DNA of 5,951 bases, from positions 1-5,951 of the forward strand of contig JAZSHJ010000026.1 in the NCBI GenBank assembly GCA_045533175.1, given 5' to 3'. Made by a program: the position numbers and the translations under genes. The first letter of the stretch is position 1. The number at the start of each line of letters is the position of its first letter. This document shows, piece after piece, positions 1-5,437 of this stretch. Source of the DNA: SIG588 sp045533175 (GTDB lineage: Bacteria; Bacillota; Clostridia; Oscillospirales; Acutalibacteraceae). The notes below the pieces were generated by a model. That model worked only from the letters and a program-made list of their open reading frames with translations, did not search any database and was not told the DNA's origin.

Positions 1-16
1 GCGGGTTTTTTTTTTT
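1..16 (+). terminator. Right half of a probable intrinsic terminator at the window edge
   Basis: The window opens with GCGGG followed by eleven or more T residues. This is what the 3' arm and U-tract of a rho-independent terminator look like for a plus-strand gene lying to the left. Read on the minus strand, the same bases give an A-run followed by CCCGC, so the complete element could also stop acpP transcription if it is bidirectional. The partner arm lies outside the window, so pairing cannot be confirmed. Confidence 0.4.
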
Positions 17-49
17 CGGCCGAAAAAAGGCAGAAACCCCTTCCGGCCG
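17..49. repeat. Inverted repeat CGGCCG downstream of acpP
   Basis: CGGCCG at 17-22 and again at 44-49 can pair. Inside them, AAGG (27-30) pairs with CCTT (39-42), leaving an 8-nt loop. On the acpP strand the inner stem is followed by six T residues before the outer arm. The outer arm is followed by A residues rather than T, so this is not a textbook terminator. It may still fold as part of the acpP 3' end. A separate perfect palindrome (T6-CGGCCG-A6) lies at 11-28. Confidence 0.35.
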
Positions 50-80
50 TGGCGGAATGGGTTCGTTTTTTATTCCAAAA

Positions 81-308
81 TTACTGATGCTCTTCGATGT
101 AGCTCACCAAGTCGCCCACCGTGCGGATGTTTTCGATCTCCTCGTCGGGGATCTCCACATCAAACTCATCCTCCAGCGACATCAGCATATCCACCGCGTC
201 CAACGAATCCGCGCCCAGATCTTCGCCGATGCGGGTGGTCAACGTAACTTCATCCTCTTCCACATCAAACTGATTGCACAAAATCTCTCTGATCTTTTCG
301 AACACCAT
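81..308 (-). CDS. acpP: Acyl carrier protein
   Basis: This 75-residue, strongly acidic protein carries growing acyl chains as thioesters during type II fatty acid synthesis in the cytoplasm. The diagnostic motif GADSLD is present, with Ser35 as the site for the 4'-phosphopantetheine arm. The length matches the family (75-80 residues), and the helix II sequence after the serine (DAVDMLMSLEDEFDVEIPDE) is typical. The ATG start at 308 is preceded by GGAGG (319-323) at a 10-nt spacing. A near-consensus promoter lies at 383-411. The gene is monocistronic within the window rather than embedded in a fab cluster. A role in fatty acid synthesis is most likely. A specialised ACP cannot be excluded from sequence alone, but nothing here suggests one. 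Confidence 0.97.
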   Translation of the reverse strand: MVFEKIREILCNQFDVEEDEVTLTTRIGEDLGADSLDAVDMLMSLEDEFDVEIPDEEIENIRTVGDLVSYIEEHQ

Positions 309-333
309 ATATTGTCATCCTCCGTAATAATTT

Positions 334-348
334 TCGCCGCCGCGGCGA
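334..348 (-). other. Small GC-rich hairpin in the acpP leader
   Basis: TCGCC (334-338) pairs with GGCGA (344-348) around a 5-nt loop. It lies in the predicted untranslated leader of acpP, 10 nt upstream of the Shine-Dalgarno site. It is not followed by a U-tract, so it does not look like an attenuator. An effect on mRNA stability or translation is possible but is only inference. Confidence 0.3.
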
Positions 349-382
349 CGCATAAAAGGGACAAAAGCCCTCTCTACCAAAA

Positions 383-411
383 ATAGTATGCAAAAACGGC
401 GTGTTTGTCAA
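383..411 (-). promoter_or_regulatory. Sigma-A promoter of acpP
   Basis: On the minus strand, TTGACA (406-411) is a perfect -35 box. It is followed by a 17-nt spacer and TACTAT (383-388) as the -10 box. Transcription would start near 376, giving a leader of roughly 67 nt before the acpP ATG. The near-consensus match suggests strong constitutive expression, as expected for an abundant protein. I see no clear operator repeat overlapping it. Confidence 0.85.
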
Positions 412-488
412 TCACATTTTGAAATTTTCTGTGTTTTTCTCGGTTTTTTCTCAAACAATGGCAAGAAATTTGGATAACACACCGTGGT

Positions 489-1022
489 TTAGGGGCGCAA
501 CGCCGCCACTTTCAGCACCAACACCTGCGTTTTGGCGTCCGGCAAATCGCCCGCCAACACCATACGCACCGCTTCGTCCAGCGGAATGCGTTCAGCTTCC
601 AGGAACTCGTCTTCATCGGGGGAAGTTTCCCCAAACGTAAGCCCCTCTGCCAGGTAGAGATGAATGATCTCTCCGCAATACCCGGGCGTGGGATACAACG
701 TACCGAGCGAGGTGAATTGCGCCGCCGCAGCACCCGTTTCCTCCTGCAATTCACGTTTGCCCGCCAACAGCGGATCTTCCCCGCGTTCGAGTTTCCCTGC
801 GGGCAGTTCGCACACCACCTCTTGATAGGGGTAACGGAACTGCCGCACAAACAGCAATTCGCGCCGATCGGTAAGCGCCGCCACACACACGCCGCCCGGA
901 TGTTCGATCACTTCGCGAAGGGCGGTCTGCCCGTTCGGCAAAAGCGCCTCATCCACCCGCATATTGACAATTTTTCCCTTGTATTTGTAATCCTGCGACA
1001 ACGGTTTTTCGATAAGATTCAT
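489..1022 (-). CDS. nudF: Nudix hydrolase, ADP-ribose pyrophosphatase type
   Basis: This 177-residue Nudix protein most likely hydrolyses ADP-ribose to AMP and ribose 5-phosphate in the cytoplasm. The Nudix box is complete at residues 76-98: G76, five residues, E82, seven residues, R90-E91-L-Q-E94-E95-T-G97-A98. The conserved glutamates that bind metal are intact. About a dozen residues downstream comes YPTPGYCGEIIHLYLA (110-125), where the proline-rich segment matches the extended signature that separates ADP-ribose pyrophosphatases from other Nudix enzymes. The ATG at 1022 was chosen over an upstream in-frame start at 1133 because GGAGG (1030-1034) sits 7 nt before it, and because the upstream extension is not Nudix-like and would overlap the divergent gene. 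Substrate specificity is inferred from the motif; other nucleoside-diphosphate sugars are possible. Confidence 0.93.
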   Translation of the reverse strand: MNLIEKPLSQDYKYKGKIVNMRVDEALLPNGQTALREVIEHPGGVCVAALTDRRELLFVRQFRYPYQEVVCELPAGKLERGEDPLLAGKRELQEETGAAAAQFTSLGTLYPTPGYCGEIIHLYLAEGLTFGETSPDEDEFLEAERIPLDEAVRMVLAGDLPDAKTQVLVLKVAALRP

Positions 1023-1036
1023 ACATGTTCCTCCGT

Positions 1037-1043
1037 TATGATA
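1037..1043. promoter_or_regulatory. Candidate overlapping -10 boxes between the Nudix and peptidase genes
   Basis: Only 58 nt separate the divergent start codons at 1022 and 1081. TATGAT (1037-1042, plus strand) is a plausible -10 for the peptidase gene, and TATCAT on the minus strand (1038-1043) is a plausible -10 for the Nudix gene. Neither has a good -35 box. The best for the Nudix gene is TTTCTG at 17-nt spacing; nothing convincing serves the peptidase. If both are real they overlap and would exclude each other. Confidence 0.25.
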
Positions 1044-1080
1044 TATGTTAGGAAACCGAACAGAAAGGGTGCTTTTCACT

Positions 1081-1986
1081 ATGACACACACCATCACCCA
1101 ACCGCAACCCGCCGACTGGGCCACCGTGCGCACGCAACTGACAACCCTGTGCGGCCGTTACCGCTTTTTGGAGTTGCAACCGGTGGGACACAGCTTGCTC
1201 GGGCGGGAGATCTACGGCGTGATGATCGGCGGCGGACACGAACGCGTGTTGTATACCGCCGCGTTTCACGGGCAGGAATGGATCACCACGTTGGTCCTGC
1301 TTCGCCTGTGTGAAGAGATATGTGATGCGTTAAGCCGCGACGGGCGGCTGGACGACATGGATTTCCGCCGCGCCATTGCGGGGCGTTGCCTTGTGTTTAT
1401 TCCGCAGGTCAACCCCGACGGGGTGGACATCGCTTTGGGCGGCAGTCGTACCGCAGGGCGGTATGCCGCGTTGGTGGCCGAAAAAGGCGGTGACACCCCC
1501 GGCCTGTGGCAAGCCAACGCTCGCGGGGTGGATCTGAATCATAATTTTAACGCGGGGCGGGACATTCTGCTCACCATGGAACGCGCCGACGGGATCGTCG
1601 GTCCCGCACCCCGCCGTTTCGGCGGCGAGGCCGCCGAAAGCGAACCCGAAACCCGCGCACTCACCTCCCTTTGCCGCCGCGCGGATTTTCGCCACGTGAT
1701 CGCGTTGCACACACAAGGCGAAGAGATCTATTGGCGGTATGGCGAACGCACCCCCGCCCACGCCCGCATGATGGCAAACATTTTAGCCGCGTCCTCGGGC
1801 TACACGGTGGCCGATCCCGAAGGAACAGCCTCGCACGGCGGGTTTAAAGATTGGTTTATTGAAGAGATGGGACGCCCCGGTTTCACCTTGGAAATGGGAC
1901 GCGGGAAGAACCCCTTGCCACTCAGCGATTTCGAGCCGTTGTACCAAAAAGCGCGGGAGATGCTTCTTCTCGCCGCGCTGATGTAG
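1081..1986 (+). CDS. M14-family zinc carboxypeptidase, gamma-D-Glu-diaminopimelate peptidase-like
   Basis: This 301-residue metallopeptidase of the M14 fold probably cleaves the gamma-D-glutamyl bond to a diamino acid in peptidoglycan peptides. The zinc ligands are visible as H63 and E66 in FHGQEW and H210 in ALHTQGEE. R148 in ARGVDLNHNF (147-156) sits at the substrate-carboxylate-binding site, NPDG (111-114) is a family landmark, and E271 in FTLEMG is the catalytic glutamate. The ARGVDLNHNF and HTQGEEIYW blocks resemble Bacillus endopeptidase I and YqgT. There is no signal peptide, membrane segment or LysM repeat, so it is probably cytoplasmic and acts on recycled muropeptides. The ATG at 1081 is preferred over 1045 because AAAGGG (1064-1069) precedes it. 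The stop codon lies 1 nt from the opposing lipoprotein stop. The exact substrate is inferred. Confidence 0.9.
   Translation: MTHTITQPQPADWATVRTQLTTLCGRYRFLELQPVGHSLLGREIYGVMIGGGHERVLYTAAFHGQEWITTLVLLRLCEEICDALSRDGRLDDMDFRRAIAGRCLVFIPQVNPDGVDIALGGSRTAGRYAALVAEKGGDTPGLWQANARGVDLNHNFNAGRDILLTMERADGIVGPAPRRFGGEAAESEPETRALTSLCRRADFRHVIALHTQGEEIYWRYGERTPAHARMMANILAASSGYTVADPEGTASHGGFKDWFIEEMGRPGFTLEMGRGKNPLPLSDFEPLYQKAREMLLLAALM
1946..1979 (-). terminator. Intrinsic terminator of the minus-strand operon, inside the peptidase gene
   Basis: On the minus strand, 8 nt after the lipoprotein stop codon, AGCGCGG (1979-1973) pairs with CCGCGCT (1956-1950). After a single bulged C, GAGA (1971-1968) pairs with TCTC (1960-1957), leaving a 7-nt loop. 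The stem runs straight into TTTTT (1950-1946; the first T pairs in the stem). This has the form and position expected of a rho-independent terminator for the four-gene operon. It lies wholly within the last dozen codons of the peptidase gene on the other strand. In the plus direction the hairpin is not followed by T residues, so it should act one way only. Confidence 0.68.
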
Positions 1987-1987
1987 G

Positions 1988-2440
1988 TTACGGAGCCGCG
2001 ATCACGGTGGTCCCCGCCGTGGCAGCCGTCGTGTCTGCCGTGGTGGTAGTATCCGCCGTGGTGGTAGCCACCGGTACCGTGTTGAGTATGTAATTCACAT
2101 GGACGTACGCCGTCTGTCCTTTGAACGAGATGGCGTACCAGTCGCCGCTGCGGGAGGTGACCGTCACCGCGTCACCCCATTTCAGACCGCCGATGGCCTC
2201 TCCTTCCGTACCGGGGGTGGGACGCACGTTCAGCGTGGTCGCATTGACGTATCCCACAAACGGATATCCCTGCTGAGTCGCCGTGGTGGCGGTAGTGGAA
2301 ACGGTGGTGGTGGTATCACCCGTGGCGTCATCGTCAGTATCTTCCCCTGCCGTTTTCTTCCCGCAGGCACACAGCGTCAGCGCCAAAACCAGCACAAGCG
2401 CCAATATTCCAAAAATGTAACCCCTTGCTTTCACGATCAT
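1988..2440 (-). CDS. SH3-domain lipoprotein with Thr-rich linkers
   Basis: This 150-residue protein is predicted to be lipid-anchored on the outer face of the membrane. Residues 5-25 form a hydrophobic signal sequence ending in the lipobox LCAC, with C26 as the lipidated cysteine. An acidic and Thr-rich spacer (30-55) leads to one bacterial SH3 domain (about 62-119), with TLNVRPTPG (69-77), WYAI (101-104) and AYVHVNYI (111-118) as landmarks. A second Thr/Ala/Asp-rich tail (123-150) follows. Such domains usually bind peptidoglycan. No catalytic domain is present. The ATG at 2440 overlaps the helicase-loader stop as ATGA, suggesting translational coupling. GAGAGGAG (2449-2442) is very close to that ATG, and it is better spaced (7 nt) for a GTG two codons in (2434), so the true start could be either. 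Function is unknown beyond probable wall binding. Confidence 0.85.
   Translation of the reverse strand: MIVKARGYIFGILALVLVLALTLCACGKKTAGEDTDDDATGDTTTTVSTTATTATQQGYPFVGYVNATTLNVRPTPGTEGEAIGGLKWGDAVTVTSRSGDWYAISFKGQTAYVHVNYILNTVPVATTTADTTTTADTTAATAGTTVIAAP
2037..2067 (-). repeat. Short direct repeat in the lipoprotein tail
   Basis: GCCGTGGTGGTAG occurs at 2037-2049 and again at 2055-2067, a period of 18 nt. It encodes two copies of a six-residue unit of the form (T/A)TTTAD in the Thr-rich tail. The length may vary between strains by slippage. Confidence 0.6.
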
Positions 2441-3444
2441 TCTCCTCTCAGATGACGCATCCGTTTTTGCTGGCGTATATCCTGTCCTGCAAACAGCAAC
2501 GGCTGGAAACACCCCGCAATGCGCGAGGCGATCTGCACACCGTAACGCTCTTGCAGTTGCTTTTGATTCAAGTTGGTGGAAATGATGGTGGGTTTTCCGC
2601 CGAGCAGACGGGCATTGATCAGTTCATACAGCCCCGAAGTGTAAAACGGGGTGGCAAACTCGGTGCCCAGATCGTCCAAGATCAGCAGATCGCAGGATTC
2701 CATCTTCTCCATGCTGTCCCCGTCCTCGCGGCCGAAATGCTCTTTTTCCAGTTGACGAAGCAGCCGTTGCACAGAACCATACACCACCTGGTGTCCCGCT
2801 TCGGCCACCTCCCGCGCCATGGCAAGCGAAAGGTGCGTTTTGCCCGTGCCCGCAGGCCCGCGCAACAGCAGGTTCGGGGAATCGGTGGAAAAATCCGCCG
2901 TCCACGCGCGGCAGAACGCCACGATGTCCACCATGTGCTCCCGCGGGGATATGCCGTCCCCATCTGGCTCGGCGGCGTAATAGCCCATGTCGATATCCTC
3001 AAAACGGGTGAGTTGCATGTGGGACAGCGCGCTGAGTTCGCGGCAGGAAAGTTCCCGCAACAGCCCTTCCAAACAGCGGCACATCCGCTGACCGGTGTAC
3101 CCCGTGTCGCCGCAGGCGGGACAGGTCGGGATCGGTTCAAAGTTGGTTGCGGTTTCTCCCATCGCTTGCAGACGCGCGGCGAGTTCCCGTTGCAACTGCT
3201 CGTTTTCCTCCTGCAGACGTTTAACGGTGGCGGTAATGTCGCCGCCGCGGTGACCGTCCATGCCGTTCAACACCGCACGAGCAATGGAAAGCGCGGTGCC
3301 CGAAAGCGCCCGTTCAATCTCGCCGGTGCGCGGATCACGGGCGATAGCCCGCGTGCGCAATGCAGAGGCGGTGGTTTCGGCGTCCATGCGCCGTTCGGCC
3401 AAGCGGCGCATCGCTTGCTCGTACAGTTCTTTGCTGTAACCCAT
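2437..3444 (-). CDS. Replicative helicase loader, DnaC/DnaI-type AAA+ ATPase
   Basis: This 335-residue protein probably loads the DnaB-type replicative helicase onto single-stranded DNA, using ATP, in the cytoplasm. The N-terminal part includes a coiled coil (about 74-95, rich in E, Q and L) and a likely zinc site, C108-x2-C111 with C122-x-C124. The AAA+ core follows: Walker A GPAGTGKT (196-203), Walker B LLILDDLG (253-260), sensor I STN (289-291) and an arginine-finger candidate R308 in SRIAG. These match DnaC/DnaI. The ATG at 3444 was chosen because AAGGAG (3459-3454) sits 9 nt upstream; the longer reading would run through the upstream gene. The gene starts 5 nt after the DnaD gene stops and overlaps the lipoprotein start by 4 nt. 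IstB, the transposon-linked relative, is less likely: there is no transposase nearby and the zinc motif and DnaD partner favour a loader. Confidence 0.92.
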   Translation of the reverse strand: MGYSKELYEQAMRRLAERRMDAETTASALRTRAIARDPRTGEIERALSGTALSIARAVLNGMDGHRGGDITATVKRLQEENEQLQRELAARLQAMGETATNFEPIPTCPACGDTGYTGQRMCRCLEGLLRELSCRELSALSHMQLTRFEDIDMGYYAAEPDGDGISPREHMVDIVAFCRAWTADFSTDSPNLLLRGPAGTGKTHLSLAMAREVAEAGHQVVYGSVQRLLRQLEKEHFGREDGDSMEKMESCDLLILDDLGTEFATPFYTSGLYELINARLLGGKPTIISTNLNQKQLQERYGVQIASRIAGCFQPLLFAGQDIRQQKRMRHLRGE

Positions 3445-3449
3445 CTCGG

Positions 3450-4442
3450 TCACTCCTTCTTTGCTTTCTTCGCCGTGTACACCGGCCGCCAATCGGCGGC
3501 GGCGCGCTCGTAATCGGTGGCGTCGGGCACTTCCCCTTCGTCCGATAACAGCGGTTTGGCGGCCGCCTTTTTCTTGGGAGCAGCGGCGGTTTGGGCCGCT
3601 TCGGGGGTGGTGATCCCATCGGCCAACCACCCTTCCAGAATGCGGGATATATAATTGAAATTCACGCGATCGGTCTTTTCACGGCACTTGGCCAAGGCCA
3701 GCAGCAGCATCTCATCCGAAAAATGCCATTCATCCGTCCATTGCACCGCCGTTTCCACCTGCAACAGGGTGAGAGGGCGTTCCATGTTGAACAAGCGGCC
3801 GATACGTTCCCGCACGGCGTGGCGACGTTCCTGACGGCACAATTCCTCTTCTGCGGCGGCCACCGTCACGATGCCTTGCTCGGCCCATGACAATGCGGCT
3901 TTTTCCAAATAGGTGCGGAATCCCGAACGCGACTTCACCTTGCCGTTTTGCACCGCATACACCAACAGCATCAAGATCACCTCGGCGGGCAACCCCACCG
4001 TGTCGTATATGTACAGGAAGGTTTCGGCTTCGCCGGGAGCAATGGGACGCCCCAGACGCTGTTCTGCCGTTTTCAGCAAATAATCAAAATCCGCCGAACT
4101 CTTTTGCCGCGCCACCGCCTCACGGAACGTGGGGCGTTTTTCTTGCGTGGGGATAGGTTTTGGCAACTCGATCTCCGCAGCGGTCGAGATCGGTGCAGGG
4201 ACGGGTTCCCCCTGTGCCTTCAACACGCCGCATTCCACCCAAAAATGCATGGCGTCGCGGCAATCCGCCGCGGACACACCCGTGGCGGCGGCACAGGCCG
4301 CTTCGTCAAAACAGCCGTTGGCGGCAAACCACAACAACACCTTCAGTTGTGCCGCACCCGCCAGTTTCAGCGCCCGTTCGGTCACAGCGGTGGGCACCGC
4401 CATCACCGCACCCATCACGCCGCTGTTCCATTGATATGTCAC
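3450..4442 (-). CDS. Tandem DnaD-domain primosome protein
   Basis: This 330-residue replication-initiation or restart protein probably remodels DNA and helps recruit the helicase loader. An N-terminal winged-helix-like region (about 19-77, with KLAGAAQLKVLLWF) precedes two DnaD domains. The first (about 115-194) ends in the variant signature Y178-x7-W186-x4-I191. The second (about 208-280) ends in Y264-x3-I268-x3-W272-x4-I277-x-T, which matches the canonical DnaD C-terminal motif. The tail (from about 284) is Ala/Lys-rich and probably disordered. Two DnaD domains in one protein is a common clostridial form, whereas Bacillus DnaD has one. I chose the GTG at 4442, giving VTYQWNS as the coded start, because a GTG at 4451 lies inside the Shine-Dalgarno sequence itself. 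The upstream yitT-like stop is 17 nt away and the loader gene follows after 5 nt. Confidence 0.9.
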   Translation of the reverse strand: MTYQWNSGVMGAVMAVPTAVTERALKLAGAAQLKVLLWFAANGCFDEAACAAATGVSAADCRDAMHFWVECGVLKAQGEPVPAPISTAAEIELPKPIPTQEKRPTFREAVARQKSSADFDYLLKTAEQRLGRPIAPGEAETFLYIYDTVGLPAEVILMLLVYAVQNGKVKSRSGFRTYLEKAALSWAEQGIVTVAAAEEELCRQERRHAVRERIGRLFNMERPLTLLQVETAVQWTDEWHFSDEMLLLALAKCREKTDRVNFNYISRILEGWLADGITTPEAAQTAAAPKKKAAAKPLLSDEGEVPDATDYERAAADWRPVYTAKKAKKE

Positions 4443-4448
4443 GGTTAC

Positions 4449-4457
4449 CACCGCCTT
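4449..4457 (-). promoter_or_regulatory. Shine-Dalgarno site that decides the dnaD-like start
   Basis: AAGGCGGTG (4457-4449) differs from the ideal AAGGAGGTG at one base. Its last three bases are an in-frame GTG that a gene finder may take as the start. A ribosome bound here would instead initiate at the GTG at 4442-4440, 8 nt beyond the GGCGG core. Confidence 0.7.
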
Positions 4458-4459
4458 TC

Positions 4460-5332
4460 TTACGATACATCAAATTCGGTTTGAAATCCCGTGCCGATCA
4501 CCTGTTCGCTGTTCAGCACGATCAAAAATGCGGCCGGATCCAGTTCTGCCACCAGTCGCCGCAACGGATGCACTTCCGACGGTCGCACCGCACAGATCAA
4601 CACACGGCGGTTTTGTCCCGTGTACGCTCCCTGTGCCGCCAGCACCGTTACTCCTCGTTCCAATCGCGCGGTGAGGGTGCGCGCCAGATCGTCGATCGGT
4701 TCACTCACGATCAACACCGTGCGGGTGCGCCGCGCGCCGCCGATGCGTTCATCCACCACCAACGAGGTCACAAACACCAGCACCACGGCATACATGGCTG
4801 CCTGCACCTGCCCAAACACCGGGATCGAAGCGGCAATCACCGCGCCGTCCACCAAAACCATAAATCGCCCGACGGAAATGTGGGGGTACTTTTTTTCAAG
4901 AAGCCTTGCCACAATTTCGGTGCCGCCTGTAGTGGCCCCGCGCAACAACACCAGCGAAAGTCCCGCGCCGCTTAACACCCCGCCGAACAACACCGCGAGC
5001 AACGGATCGGCGGTGTAGGGTTTGAGAAACGGTGCTGTCATATCAATGGACGCCGACGCGATCGCCGTTACCACCGCGGTGCGGCGGGTGAACCGATGCC
5101 CGAGGTGAACCCACGCCACCCAAAGCAACGGCAGATTGAGCAAAAAAATGCCCGCACCCACGGGAAACGGCGGCCACAGATGGTGGATCAGCACCGCCAC
5201 ACCCGTCGCCCCGCCCGGCACCAGACGGTTGGGGGTGATAAACACGTTTACGGCCACGGCGTACAAAACGCACCCGCCGACGTAACACAACCAGTCGCTC
5301 ACCGCCGCACGGCGGTCGCGGATCTTCTTCAT
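4460..5332 (-). CDS. YitT-family membrane protein
   Basis: This 290-residue integral membrane protein belongs to the YitT family, whose transport role is not established. Hydrophobic segments are visible at about 14-32, 58-76, 84-104, 111-130, 158-173 and 177-193, with a short one at 43-51. Family landmarks include NRLVPGGATGVAVLIHH (35-51) and RGATTGGTEIVARLL (131-145), two related repeats. After the membrane part comes a soluble C-terminal domain (DUF2179 type, about 215-282) with GVTVLAAQGAYTGQNRRVL (227-245), probably ligand-sensing. The length matches the family (about 280-300). The ATG at 5332 has AGAGG (5344-5340) 7 nt upstream. It is the first gene of the operon with the DnaD protein and the helicase loader. 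No functional link to replication is known; sharing a transcript may be only for expression. Confidence 0.93.
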   Translation of the reverse strand: MKKIRDRRAAVSDWLCYVGGCVLYAVAVNVFITPNRLVPGGATGVAVLIHHLWPPFPVGAGIFLLNLPLLWVAWVHLGHRFTRRTAVVTAIASASIDMTAPFLKPYTADPLLAVLFGGVLSGAGLSLVLLRGATTGGTEIVARLLEKKYPHISVGRFMVLVDGAVIAASIPVFGQVQAAMYAVVLVFVTSLVVDERIGGARRTRTVLIVSEPIDDLARTLTARLERGVTVLAAQGAYTGQNRRVLICAVRPSEVHPLRRLVAELDPAAFLIVLNSEQVIGTGFQTEFDVS

Positions 5333-5352
5333 GTGAAAACCTCTATTCCTAT

Positions 5353-5381
5353 AGTGTAATCGGTTCGCGGAATTTTGTCAA
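5353..5381 (-). promoter_or_regulatory. Sigma-A promoter of the yitT-dnaD-loader-lipoprotein operon
   Basis: On the minus strand, TTGACA (5376-5381) is a perfect -35 box, followed by a 17-nt spacer and TACACT (5353-5358) as a fair -10 box. The start point would be near 5346, leaving a very short leader that is mostly the Shine-Dalgarno region of the first gene. No other good promoter was found between the operon's genes, which are too closely packed to need one. Confidence 0.78.
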
Positions 5382-5410
5382 TTGAATTTTTTGGTACGGT
5401 GTGATACAAT
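5382..5410 (+). promoter_or_regulatory. Sigma-A promoter of the phosphopantetheinyl transferase gene
   Basis: TTGAAT (5382-5387) as -35, a 17-nt spacer and TACAAT (5405-5410) as -10 fit sigma-A well. A TG one base before the -10 (5402-5403) gives an extended -10. The start point would be near 5417, about 20 nt before the ATG. Its -35 box directly abuts the -35 box of the divergent operon. Confidence 0.75.
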
Positions 5411-5437
5411 GCAATAAAAAAGGGGGCGAAAGGTGCT

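Noticed and set aside
57..386. Plus-strand open frame of 109 codons opposite acpP
   Set aside because: It covers acpP and its promoter in antisense and shows no family resemblance; acpP itself is unambiguous.
425..488. Terminator for the Nudix gene
   Set aside because: The AT-rich stretch between the Nudix stop and the acpP promoter has no GC stem followed by a T-run on the minus strand.
2017..2071. Repeats resembling a short CRISPR-like or tandem array
   Set aside because: The repeat is only 13 nt with an 18-nt period, in frame, and encodes the Thr-rich tail of the lipoprotein. There are no spacers and no cas genes.
2437..3444. IstB-like transposon ATPase
   Set aside because: IstB is related to DnaC, but no IstA-type transposase or terminal inverted repeats are present, and the zinc motif and adjacent DnaD gene fit a helicase loader better.
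2425..3513. Long plus-strand open frame (362 codons) opposite the helicase loader
   Set aside because: It is antisense to a well-supported AAA+ gene, its translation is rich in His, Arg and Gln with no recognisable domain, and GC-rich third positions on the minus strand explain the lack of stops.
4160..4975. Plus-strand open frame of 271 codons opposite the DnaD and YitT genes
   Set aside because: It straddles two real genes on the other strand, has a low-complexity Arg/His/Pro/Ser composition, and has no convincing ribosome-binding site.
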